Below are positions 30,861 to 41,721 of a stretch of 64,000 bases of DNA, piece by piece. Position 1 is the first letter of the stretch. Every line of letters begins with the position of its first letter. Below the pieces are notes generated by a model. That model had not been told where the DNA came from and ran no database searches. It saw only the letters and a list, made by a program, of their open reading frames with translations. The DNA lies in NCBI GenBank assembly GCA_030704615.1, contig CM060733.1:74312907-74376906 (forward strand). Reading direction: 5' to 3'. This stretch comes from Takakia lepidozioides (lineage: Eukaryota; Streptophyta; Takakiopsida; Takakiales; Takakiaceae). The translations under genes and the position numbers were made by a program.

Positions 30861-33160
30861 GCATGTGGGAGACCGTGATCAACCCGGGCGGCCTTATTGT
30901 TAAAGACAAAGGGCAGGGAGAGGGGGTGGGGGCACTAGGAAAGGAAAATAGAAGGGCCATGGGATTAGAGGGTTGAGGGTAGATTGTTTTGGCAATGGCT
31001 TTGGCAACATTGTTGTCTTTCATACCAATTTCGAAGATTCTTTTTGTTGCATCGAGATCATGGTAACCAAATCGATTGAAGGGTCCCTGTGAGGGATCAC
31101 CGGGTGCTTGTACACAGGTCAGGAAATGAAAACTGGGCAATCCTACCCATCTTTGCGTGTGCTGACTGGCCCGTCAATCCTAAGGAGGATAGCAGCTCAT
31201 GAAATATCGAGTAAAGCTTCGGCAACATTTCTCAAATTAGAAGCTCAATGTCCTCAGGTACACAGCCAGGACATGAATGGCTATTCGGTTCCATGGTCGC
31301 TTACATGCTTGTGAAACCAGGGGCCTAGCCCTAGCTCAGATAGGTCATACAAGGCAGTCTTCAGGGTCATCCTCTTCAGCCACTGCATCCAGTCCTTACC
31401 ATCCCACTAGCTACCAGTCCAGGCCTCTCAACAAACTTTCAGTAGGAGGAGCGAGGTTTCCTAAAACAACGCAATCTATGTCCATGATCCTGCCACCTTT
31501 TAATCCGCCACCAGAGGTCATCCTCAGAAACAATGCTACAAATTGGTGGGATCTCAGGATGATAGAATCAATAAACACGGGGACCTGAACAACAGCTCTC
31601 CACCAAACAGAGATCCATAACTCCCACTGCCTTCAATGCCAGTTGGATTTGAGGACCTGGGATCATTAAGGGTCAATGTTGTGGAGAACATTGATGGGAG
31701 CCACTACTTTCCTTTATGTTCGTGCACGCTATATGTCATTTCAAGGCATGTTGCCACAATTTGACGCTCTTTCAACCACTAAGTCAAAAGGGACCAGAAT
31801 TTCTCTTCTGATTCCCTGCCTAATCCGAAATCTGGAGCAGATATGGCAACTTTTGATTCATTGCAATAGCACAAGCCTTCAGCTATGAGGACCTTACTTA
31901 GCAGCATAGCTGCATGTGGAACTCCATCTTCATACAACATATACCGGCAATCATTGAAGGAACATATGAATGCCACTGAGAGTAAGACCCTTGTAAGAAA
32001 TGCTACAGGAGATGGTAGATGAATACATTCTCATTCATCGTACCATAATCTCAACCAGAGATAACACGAAATTCACTTGAGGTGCACCCTCTCAAGTCCC
32101 AGACAGTGTTTCCTTAAAATTTGAAATGATTGGTTGTCCGGGTAGGAGGAGTTTTTTATACAAATGCTTCCCCAGCAGTTGCAGCAGGGAAACTCTAGGA
32201 AACGCTCACCAGATATATGAGCCTTGTCACCAGATCCCCAAAACTTAACAGTCAGATTTGCTGACAAAAAACTCGTAGCAAGTGTGATAATTACTTGGAA
32301 TTCTCCATTCGGGTCATTCAGCAATGCTGGGAGCTGTGAAAGACAAATCTCTGCTGCCATGTCCCACGCGTGCCTGTACCAGCAACCATTCTATGAAATA
32401 GATCATTGATCTCCTCTATATCTCTCAATTTTCTCTCACTCCCTCCAGAGGCAGTTTTAGTGACAATCACTTCCATCATCTCTAAACGTCTGGTGTTGAA
32501 GTCAACACTCCTCATACACACATCCATGGATGTCAAAAAACTTTTCTCCGAATAACCATCTTTTGGAATACTCATAATCATACATACTAACTCTGGCCAT
32601 GACAGAGTAGTGCTGACCTGAAACCAGAGATAAATAGCAATAACATCAGATGCATGCAAGCAACAAATAGAAATCGGGGTAAAGCATAAAACCAAATCCA
32701 TATGCAGCTAGCCAAGGATAGCAAACAGGAGAGTAGATTAGTGCATCCTCATCCTCCTCTAGGACACTAGGTGTAGCATCAATCTCGGGATATAAGTGAG
32801 ACAACTTTCTCGAAGCTCACACACACAGTTGACATGTGACTATACATTGATTAGAGAAAACTGAAAGACAGAAGTCCCCAGGAGGAGAATACATACATGG
32901 GGAACATCACTAACATACCAACACATCCAATTATAATTATTATACCTGCAAAAGAAGAAGGGAAAGAAAGATAGGGCGCCAGACACATACCACATGGGAT
33001 GCTGATGTGTGGGGGGTAAGCGAGGATATGACTGCGGAGAGCAATTGGCGGATCTCATCATGCGCTCTGCCAACAAGAAGTTGCGAAACAAGCTGGCAAC
33101 AAGTAGATCTTGCCGAAACAAGCGCTGAAACAACTCTGCACCATCCACAATGCATCATTC
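30838..33160 (-). pseudogene. Exon-like fragments of an unrecognised gene (minus)
   Basis: Three coding-like stretches lie on the minus strand. 33158-32940 reads [20 protein letters not shown]. 32640-32073, with one frame change near 32350, reads LSWPELVCMIMSIPKDGYSE and later [18 protein letters not shown]. 31125-30960 reads FNRFGYHDLDATKRIFEIGM. Between them are AT-rich intron-like gaps, and the segment at 32640 is preceded by an AG. No family is recognised; the pieces may belong to one gene or to different ones. Confidence 0.3.
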
Positions 33161-33387
33161 CTACATGCTTTGAAAGCTAAGAGCCCAAACAGCTCTAATA
33201 TGCAGGCACCAGATTTACAGAGTTACTGGAACATTTAAATTAGGTAGCCCCTACTATCCAGGGCCACATTTGACCTGAACTCTGTAGCTCCCCAAGCTCC
33301 CAATTCACCAGGACAAGTCCACCCGTTGTGAACTACAGGGTACCAGCCTTCTAATATGTGCACCCTTATTGATGTATTGTAGAGTTA

Positions 33388-34404
33388 TGTCGCGCGGCTT
33401 TTACTCACCCATCCCTTCGCTATCCGAGGCGGAAACTCCAAGATAGAAGAGTTGGAAATCTCTAAGTACTCAGCCCGCTCAGAACAATCAGTCATGACCT
33501 ACAGCTAGTGTATCATGGGGGTGTTTCCTATTTGTTTTCCTTTCCGCATTCGTGTTAGCTACCTGGCTATTGATAATTAAGTATCAGTTTGCTTCATCAA
33601 TCTATCGGATTCTATCAACTCATCCATTCATTCCACAGCTTCACTCAGATCTCTCTACACAGTGTGATTGTATTGTATAAGTATCAGATTATGATTTATC
33701 AGGTATCAGGCCGAAGCCATTGTGTCTCTAATCTGCTCTACAATATCACTACAGCTTTGCATATAACAAGCATCTACTAATCATCTCTCCTCCTTCACCG
33801 TGCTCTCCATCTTTGCTTCCGTTCTTACTCTCCGCCCGATCCCCTCTCATGCATGACCAAGAAGTCCTCCCCGTGAAGTGCTTGCTCCCCGTTTTATCTT
33901 CCTACCCGTTGTTCTTAACCGCTTCCCTCACTAACCGTCGTCCGTGAACTAACATGTTCCCTTCGCAGGTGTTGTTCCCCACAGTCGTTCCCTGTCCTGC
34001 TATCCTTTCCCTATGGTCGTGACAGCTGTGTCAAGCTGTGACTGGCTGTGTGAAACTGTGACCGGTTGTGACCGGTTGTGTCGGGCTGTGACTGGCTGTG
34101 CGACTGTGTTTGGCTGTGTCGGGCTGTTACTGGCTGTGTGGCTGTGACGGCTGTGACGGGCTGTGTTGGCTGTGATGGGTTGTGTTTGGCTGTGTCGGGC
34201 TGTTACTGGCTGTGTGGCTGTGACGGGCTGTGTTGGCTGTGATGGGCTGTGTCGGGCTGTGTGAAGCTGTGACGGGCTGTGTTACCCCCTTCTAAAGTGC
34301 GCTGTTGTCACCCCTAAGGCTCCTGTTGGTCTCAGTCTGTGCAAAAATTAAGGGTACCCTACAGATCCCGTATAAGTGTCTAAGTCCCAGACAGTCCTCT
34401 AACA
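33388..34404 (-). repeat. 3' LTR of second copy
   Basis: On the minus strand it starts TGTTAGAGGACTG and ends GCGCGACA, as in the two LTRs at 12221 and 18288. It is more diverged than those two are from each other, with many substitutions and a different CACAG-array structure (about 34015-34290), so it is older. Confidence 0.9.
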
Positions 34405-34435
34405 TTACCCCTTCCCCTCTCAAAAAGCCGTGTCC

Positions 34436-36970
34436 TCACGGTTTACTGATTGCGATTAGCAAACCTTTGTGAGTGAGCACCTTTCTAACGTTGAGAGTTT
34501 CGTGGCGGACTGTGTGTACGAGCCCGAGGTCTGTCACTGGTTGACGGAGATGTTTGAACACTACCCGGATAAGTGAGGCCCTCTGGAGGCTGATATCGAG
34601 GTAACCTTTCAGGCATAGGAGACCCCCGTCGCTTCTTCTCTGCCATCTGAATTGCATAGTCTTTTCCCATGTCAAAAGAATCCGCTGAAGAAACAGTTGT
34701 ATCAGAATCCTCATCGCCTCTCAGGTGTTTTAATTGTCGAACTTTTTGTGGAATCCTCTGGGGCATACAACTATGTCTGGAAGTTTATATTTTAAAACTT
34801 GTTGTAAACGCTGAACAGCAAAATTGGTGAAGACACTGAGCTCCTTGTCTGTCCAGGTGAGTGGGGTACCAATTACTTGTGCACCGTGCAAGTATTTCCA
34901 TGCCACATGTCCCTAATAGAAAATATCATCAATGCCGAATTTCTGTGTCGACAAATTGTTCCAGGCCGCTTGAAACCATGAACGAATTTGAGAATCCTTT
35001 TGCATCATAACTTTTGCCTCATATAGGTACATATGAGGTGGCACTGAAGGTAAGACCTAATGATCCCCACTGGAATAACTCAGAAAGCGCGATTGCATCT
35101 TGTGCTGCTCAATGTGATAACGTACCAGAAAACAAGCAGCGTAGTATAACCCGCATCCCATGACAATACTTGCTACCTCCTTGGTCTTGGTATAAATGAA
35201 TCCATGTACAACTTGAAAGGCAATTAATTCCTTCAACATTGTACTTGCCTCATGCCAGTATTGTGCAAAGTGATGATCCTCAATTGGTCGATTGTTCGGA
35301 AGAACTTTAGTCCTAGTTGCCACTGGCAGCCAAATGCGCATGATTTGGTAGTAATGTGCGAATGACTGCGGAGGACTAAATTCTTTCCAAGCCAAATCCA
35401 ACATGATGGGAATTTGGTTGAAGGGCATAATCATAGCCCTACTGTACTCTCTTGCAGCTGGAGTTTTAGGTGGGTTAAAAGCAGCATTACCCCATACCTC
35501 CGGCTGTGGTGGCTGTGGTGTGGTTGTAGTAACAACAGGTTCAGCTACTGGTACAGTGACTTGTTGTGGTGTTGGTGGTACTGGCTCTTGCATCATTGGC
35601 ATCTCCTGCACCTCCTGTGAAGAAGACTGAAAAGCCAAAGTTCTGGCTTGTAAATAAGAAGCCATTAACTGTTCCTCAGGTATATAGGCTCTTTTTTCGA
35701 TATTTGAAGTGAGGTCTTCCACTTGAGTCTGCAGTCCGTCTACATCCTCCTGTAACTCCGCTATCCTACTATAGACATTGTCTATAGTAGTTGTGGCAAT
35801 GTTCTGCACTTGCAGTCTGAGCTCATTCATCTCGCTTTGGGTGAGCTTTCGTGGTGCTTTGCCCTCCACTGGGCCTTGTGCTAACCAGACCTGCATAAGG
35901 TGGTTATCCACCAAGTTGCTTGTGGTTCCTCTGAGAGTGTGCTCCTCTCTTAGTTTGTATACATCTAATTGCTGTTGTAAAGCCTCCATGCGCTTCGCAT
36001 GAGGTTCAACCAAATTCGCATAGGCAGCAAGTAGATTATTGGCTTCCTTCCAAGCCTTGTTAGTGACCGAGATTTCATTTCTATTGGCCATGATCGTTTG
36101 TTGCAACTCCAGGATGTGCTTCTCTTGATCAGCTTCAATCTGTCTGTATTGCTTGAAAGTATCCTCATTGCGACAGATTGTATTCTTCATATCGACAATG
36201 AGTTTCATTTGCTCAACATTCTCTGCTTCTGCCTTCATACTTTTTTCTGCTTGACTGTTTATTTCTTTTGTAGTTTGGTCAAGTATAGTTGTGAGTGTAG
36301 CACATTGTATGGCCATCCTGTCATGCACTGTCTGCAACTCCGTATGTAGTGCATTCACTTCTTGTAACTTGCTTTCATGCTGCACCTGCATTTGGTATAG
36401 CTGTTGCTTATGTGCTTCGTGCAACTGGTCTTGCGCGAGGCCTGCCTCAATCAATTGTTCCTTGGCCAATTGCAAAGCCGCTTCTGTATTCTCCAAGTCT
36501 TGCTGCATCTTGAGAGTGACCTCCTCATCGACCTTGTTTGCACACTCAGTGGCTAGTCGAGCCTCAAACTCCTTCTTGAGTTCCTCTCTCAAGGCTGTCA
36601 ATTGGATAGTTGGAACATGGGATTTGACATAAGTCCCCAACAAATTAAGTGTCCTGCCTATGGAACTCATCAGCATTGCCTGTTGAGGGTCATCATGGTG
36701 AGGTTGCTGCTGTTCCTCCTGATCCTCAACCGTGTGATGTCTCACGAACCACTCAGGCCATTGTCCCACCGGATTTTCTTCCTGAACCACTTCATCCATC
36801 ACCGGTGCTGCAGTGTCTTGACATTCTACCTGTGGTACCTCCGACACAGGTGTGTGTATTATATGCACCTCAGGATTTCCCTTGGGCAATTGTTGCACCT
36901 CTGGAATCTCTGTCTCCTTGACCAGACCAGAATATTCATAGAGAAGGTCCCCCTTCTCAATTTCTGCCAC
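34436..36970 (-). pseudogene. Long 3' ORF: coiled-coil protein and C-terminal tail
   Basis: The main open part (36970-35057, 637 codons) has an acidic, Pro-containing N-terminus. A long heptad-rich, Glu/Gln-rich region at about residues 100-430 predicts an extended coiled coil. A Pro/Gln/Val-rich linker and a globular C-terminus with Trp- and Tyr-rich helices (FAHYYQIMRIWLP) follow. The same frame carries on past TAG stops to about 34760; a frame change then leads to the tail RGDEDSDTTVSSADSF, shared with the first element. It lies downstream of integrase, where Tat/Athila-group elements carry extra ORFs. Function is unknown; env-like or structural roles are guesses. Confidence 0.6.
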
Positions 36971-37246
36971 TATCTATTCTGTAGTTGGAATATCTAACCC
37001 TTCTTTTTCCAAATCAATTATTTCTGGTTGAGCTGCATGGACAACTTGTAACCTTGTGACAAGCCGATCATCTGGCTGTGATGGCTGTGATACTGAAGTG
37101 ACTTCCTCTTCCCTCTCTGAAGGTCCTGCTTCTAGTAATAGCAGTTCTCTGTGCTGCTGTGCCCCTTCCTACACAAAAACTTGGGAAACATTATCATGCG
37201 GATTCCGTGAAGCCAGTGGATCCGCCACTACAGTCTTTCCGCGCCT

Positions 37247-37870
37247 CTATCTCTTATTCTCGTGTTGTCCTGCCATTCCACCCTCACTGTGTGAAGAGCC
37301 TTGCTCTTCTATTGCAGTGGTTTCTGGCTCAAACACTCCCATCTCCTTTCTTTTTCGAGCATCAAGGATGCCAGAATCAAGAATTATTTGAGCAATGATT
37401 GGGCCAGACACTATGATAGGAGACTTTGCGGCAGTACCATGTAATCTTTTCATCTCCTCTACCAGTGCGTTGTACATTATGTCCGCCCATTCTACCTCTT
37501 CTCCTCTCAGGGCTTTGAGTATTTTCTCTGTGAAGGATCTGCTCAAATACTGTTGGTTCTGTTTCATGGCAAACAGAACGTTCAATACCTGGCCTACCTC
37601 CTTAAGCCCTGGGTACACGGCCTTGGTACAAGCATAACCCTGAGTTTTAAAGAAACTCCCTTCTTGGAATAAGTCCCCTATTTGCAGTCTTGCCCTGTGC
37701 TCCTCCACATGCACCTGGCCTGCTGGCAATCGAAACAATTGCTGTAGGTATAGGGGAGTAATTACTAATTCAACTCCCTTCACCGTTGTTGCTCCCGTCC
37801 TTGGCTCAAAGTTCTGTAAGAATTGTAACATGTACTGTCTATGGTGCAATGTCCAATCTTTGCTTTGCAA
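37247..37870 (-). pseudogene. N-terminal part of the 3' ORF (helical domain)
   Basis: This 207-codon ORF is in the same frame as the coiled-coil ORF, separated by three in-frame TAG stops between 37249 and 36970. It reads LQNFEPRTGATTVKGVELV, then ITPLYLQQLFRLPAG, resembling the helical domain of extra ORFs in plant Tat/Athila-type retrotransposons. It overlaps the end of the upstream ORF in a different frame; duplicated TTTGCTTTGCAATC-like units near 37860-37890 are a likely source of the frameshift. Confidence 0.5.
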
Positions 37871-39306
37871 TCTTTGCTTTGCAATCCTTGCAATCTCAGC
37901 TCCTTCAGTATCTGCATCGCTTGTGGGGTAGCAATTGTTTGTTTCTGCAGAATTGTGGTGCTCTTCACCCTGATTTCCTCCATTCCTCTCACTCTCTTCA
38001 TTCTAGACCCACAGAAATGTTTTGGCCGTAACAATTGAAGAAATGCCTGTAGTGCACAAAACGTAAACGTATGGTTGCCACAAAAAGCTATGGGTAATTT
38101 CTTGTAAGCCTGCGGGGCTTGCAAACATCGATCAAGAAAAAAGCTCCGCTCTGTTCTTTCGTGTCTATGCCACTGCGTAAGTAATATTGCAAGTGTATAG
38201 TCTATTAGTTCCTCCATAGCTTCAAAGCTATAGCATTGATGGTCTGTCCCGTCGAGACGCCCGTTACTTAGAACGACGCCGACTCTTGCGCTTAAATTCC
38301 CTCTAATTTCTTGATCTTTTTTTTGGTTTTCGATTGGCTGTAACCGCTGTGACTGGATTTTAAATTTAATTCTCTTTAGTGGGCTTTCCCTGCTGGATTG
38401 TCCACTAGGATCACACATGTGACAAGAATTTCGCTTTTCTGTACTTGTTGTTTGTTCCGTTCCCCTTTTTCCGTATTCATTAATGGGCCCGCCATTCATC
38501 CGAATTGACGCGCTAAGTAGGTACTTTGACGGCCATCTTTGTCCTCTTTCTTGATGACACATGTTCTTGCACTTCCTTCTCAGCTGTGTGTCGCGCCCTG
38601 ACTTCCACGTGTCTATTTTTAAACCGGTTTCCGTCCTTTCTTCTGTCGGCCATTTTCCTGAAGTTATTGGGCGTCCACCTGTCACTGATTCTATGGATCG
38701 TGTAACCCTAGTAGGCTGTGTTGAGCTGTGACAGGCTGTGTCATACTGTGGTACGCTGTGATAGGCTGTGATGCACTGTGGTAAGCTGTGATAGGCTGTG
38801 ACACGCGGTGGTAGGTTGTGATAGGCTGTGTTGCGCCGTGCTGGGCTGTGATAGGCTGTGTCACGTTGTGATGGACTGTAATAGGCTGTGTTTCGCCTTG
38901 ATGGGCTGTGATAGGCTGTGTCACGCTTGTTCTGCCCGCCCTGGTCATATATGCTTGGCCTAGCGACAAGTGCTCCATACTCCGTTGGTAACACTGGCGC
39001 AGCCCGTGACTGCTCTTGCGTTTCAACATGCAAATCATGCTGCAATGGTTTGTCATGGATACCACTGTATCCCTTTAACTTATTGGCATTGACTCTTCCC
39101 AGCATTTCTTTGTTAATGGTTTGTAACATGGCGGTGTTGTTATCATACATCTTTTGTATGACATAAGGTCCTTTCCATGGTGATTTAAGCTTAGAAGCTT
39201 TAATTTTTCCCTTCTTCTGCAACCATAGAACCAAATCTCCCGTCTTAAAAGTTTTTAACTTGTTTTCGTCAAACTGTTCCTTCCTCTTCATCTGAATTCT
39301 TGTCAT
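37780..39306 (-). pseudogene. Integrase C-terminus followed by Thr-Ala-Tyr-His repeats
   Basis: The first 110 residues form an integrase C-terminal (GPY/F-type) domain: FKTGDLVLWLQKKGKIKASK, then SPWKGPYVIQKMYDN and VNANKLKGY. About 110 bp further upstream an integrase-like segment lies in another frame, so the ORF start is only a broken end. At about residues 125-200 (38935-38705) the protein is a degenerate repeat of (R/P)xTAYHSxxQ, encoded by GGCTGTGATA-type DNA repeats. The rest is basic with no domain recognised. Confidence 0.65.
38705..38935 (-). repeat. CACAG/CTGTG short repeat inside the coding region
   Basis: About twenty units of roughly 11 bp with a GGCTGTGATA core (plus strand) encode the TAYHS repeats. 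The CTGTG core is the same as that of the LTR arrays. Confidence 0.8.
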
Positions 39307-39499
39307 ATTATCAGCTGTTAGTGCACTGAGTGCCAGCCAGATTATTCTGGGGTCAAATCCTGCAACTTGACGGGTATGGTATGCTCTTCTCCCCCTTCCC
39401 TGCCGTGTCCCATCAGAAAGCCTTCACGGCGAGGTTACTGTGAAACAGATTATTTTCTCCTCTCACTATCAAGGGGCCTGATTTGTGAGCTCCTGGGTG

Positions 39500-40620
39500 T
39501 TTTCCCCTCAGAAAATAAAATAAAAATTGTTACTTAGTGACTTAGCTTAGTTGGTTCAGTGTTACTTAGCTTAGGGGCTTGGATGTTTGTTTGTTCATGA
39601 GGGTTTAATTTAATTTTTTGTTACTTTAGTTAGTTTTGTTTGTTTGTTAGTTAGGGTTCAATTTTTTATTTTATTTTATTTTATTTATTTATTTTTTAAT
39701 CTTAGCTAGTTTTGTTTGTTTGTTAATATGTTCTATGGTACCATCCCCCTTTTTTTTTTGGCTTCTTTTGAGGTCATGGGCATTTGTTTGCATTGTAGGC
39801 ATGGACCGGGATGAGGACAAGACCCCTCGTCGCCCTTCTTCCGGGAAGAAGAAACGACGTGATAACCTGGATCTGGCCCCGCGCATTACTCGTTCAGCAA
39901 GGAACTCTCGATATCCCGGATGGCCCTAGCCCTAATTGCATATGAAGGCTGTCCTGGAACGTTCACGGGCAGCCGTGCTTGAGGCAAGAGAGAGGGAGAG
40001 GGTCGAGTGGACTTTGCGCCATGGGTTGGGGCTAGAGGTGGAGGAGGGTGGTGATGCCAGGGATAGTTCATCATGGCAACATGAGGCCGCCGCCGAGGCT
40101 GCGGCGGCAGCTATGTTATCTTTATCCCCCGGTGGTGCAGCGCCCTCTCCCTCACATGTTCATGGCAGCACCGGGGGTGTCTCCACCTTACCAGGCGTCG
40201 TTTGGTGGATGCCGGAAACCTCTTGCCAACTTGGAATGCCGCCTCTCCCACCGAGAAGGCGGCGCTCTTGGCGCAATTGGGCATTCCCATTGCGGCGACC
40301 GTTGCCTCTGACCACGGGGTTACACTATCCGTATTTGTTCTTAGTTTTTCTCATCTTTTTTGAACTTGTAAATTTTAGAAGATGAATAAATTAGGTGGTT
40401 GATTCTACTGGCATGTGTTTGATTTGCAGGGTGCGGCCTCCTTTGGCTCAATGTAGAGTTACACGATGGGGGCACGGCCCCTAGAGGTCCCACTTGTCAT
40501 TGATGAGGGGGCTAGAGAGAGACGCAGGCAAAGAGAGAAAGAAAGTGAGGCTATTGTTGGGAAGGGAAAAGGCCTATCATTAGAACCCCCAAAGAAGAAA
40601 AAGAGGCCTCCACTATAAGA
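39500..40620 (+). other. Unassigned stretch with basic short ORFs
   Basis: 39535-39720 is T-rich with TTTGTTTGTTAGTTAG-like repeats. From 39800 a frame reads MDRDEDKTPRRPSSGKKKRR, stops twice near 39927-39935, then continues as an Ala/Glu/Arg-rich helical segment (LERSRAAVLEARERERVEW). A second short ORF (40468-40620) ends with PPKKKKRPP, a possible nuclear-localisation motif, and is preceded by a TTTGCAG acceptor-like site. These might be exons of a small gene; nothing is recognised. Confidence 0.3.
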
Positions 40621-40760
40621 AAATTTGGTTTTTACGACTCTGTCTTATGATTGCAAATGCATTTATGAAAGCCATTTACGACTCCCTAACTCTGAAGAAG
40701 TAGAAGCCGAGTTAGTTGTGACATGGTAGTCGTGGCTGCCATGGAGTCGTAAGTGACAAT
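40611..40760 (+). mobile_element. CACTA-type terminus fragment
   Basis: CACTATAAGAAAATTTGG resembles the CACTA/Spm terminal repeat of plant transposons. It is followed by ACGACTC and its inverse GAGTCGTAA (40632, 40751), like subterminal repeats. No matching opposite end was found in the window, so it is a fragment or a chance match. Confidence 0.35.
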
Positions 40761-41113
40761 CGCGAGGCTTTGTGTGATGTGGCGCCGGAGCTGCGCGTGG
40801 TCATAGTCATACACGCTGGCTTGGCTGAATGATTAAACGGTCATTGTCCGCCATGTCAACCGCTGAGTGGGAGAGACACGTGCTGAATAGGGGACATGCC
40901 ACATGTCAGGCTGCACAGGCATCCCTGATTGTGAGCTGTGACTGCGGAGGGGGGAATCAGACGTCAGCACGTGTCGCTTCGTGGTTCCAGCACGTGCTTC
41001 CCCATGTGGTTGACATGTGTCGCCTTGGGGGTGGGGATTCACAGTCATGGATATGTCTGTATAGGGGGGTATCAGGGAACGCCACGTCGCACGAGGACAT
41101 GGTGAGACTGTGA

Positions 41114-41251
41114 CTACCCACGTGCTGGACTCTCCTGAATATCCACATGCCCAAACTTTGCCAACATGGCCACTTGTAAATTCTTTGGGTTTTGACGCCT
41201 ATACCAATCATCAGCTTTACCTTTGAGGTTTAACCTTGCCACCTTGAATAT
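41114..41251 (-). pseudogene. Retrotransposon gag fragment, downstream half (split by MULE)
   Basis: The minus strand reads VARLNLKGKADDWYR and LQVAMLAKFG, a retrotransposon gag core. It is interrupted on its upstream side by the MULE insertion. The rest continues at 49449-49520 (QMAGDVRDLSDDKIF), in frame once the insertion and one 9-bp duplication are removed. Confidence 0.75.
41243..41251 (+). other. Target-site duplication CTTGAATAT (left)
   Basis: This is a 9-bp sequence directly outside the left terminal repeat, repeated at 49449-49457. Nine bases is the usual duplication length for Mutator-like transposition. Confidence 0.85.
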
Positions 41252-41272
41252 GAGGTTTGCTATTTCATGAGC
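41252..41272 (+). repeat. Left terminal inverted repeat of MULE
   Basis: GAGGTT followed by TGCTATTTCATGAGC. It pairs with 49428-49448 and is followed by a GAGCGGCAT minisatellite (41273-41305). Confidence 0.75.
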
Positions 41273-41721
41273 ATGAGCGGCATGAGCGGCATGAGCGGCA
41301 TGAGCAGAGTAGTAACACAATCGGTTTTCATGAGCAGAAGTACAAATTTCGAAAATAAAAAACAATAAAAAACAATAATTTAATGCAATGTGTCAGGAAA
41401 AACAAATATATTAATCGGCCCCTTGAAGGGAAAATTGCATTTTTGACAGTTGTGCTCATGATATTTCGTCTTCCGCTCATGCCAATTCCCAGCGACATGT
41501 GCAAATATGGCGCCGAATTTCGCGGTAATAGGGTCCGTAACCTGAAAAACGGCGACGTATTTCGCGGTAATAGGTTTCTCTGGCGAAAAATGGGAACGAA
41601 TTCCGCGGCTATAGGTCCCCTCATGACAGGTAATTCAGCGCCATTTTTCCAGTGCATGTTCGGACTTAGCCAGTTCGGACTTAGCCAGTTCGGACTTAGC
41701 ATGTTCAGACGTGCAACTCAC

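Larger units (their letters stand above)
33388..39490 (-). mobile_element. LTR retrotransposon, second copy, 5'-truncated
   Basis: The minus-strand element has its 3' LTR at 33388-34404, a polypurine tract at about 34405-34425, a C-terminal tail ORF, a long coiled-coil ORF and an integrase C-terminus. The first element (12221-19243) shares the LTR and tail. Upstream of about 39450 (reading on the minus strand) homology to a retrotransposon is lost, so gag, protease, RT and most of integrase are missing. It shows what the first element lost in its internal deletion. Confidence 0.8.

Noticed and set aside
41114-41365. ORF with AHAAHAAHA run as a novel protein
   Set aside because: The run is the GAGCGGCAT minisatellite at the MULE end; the rest is the gag fragment.
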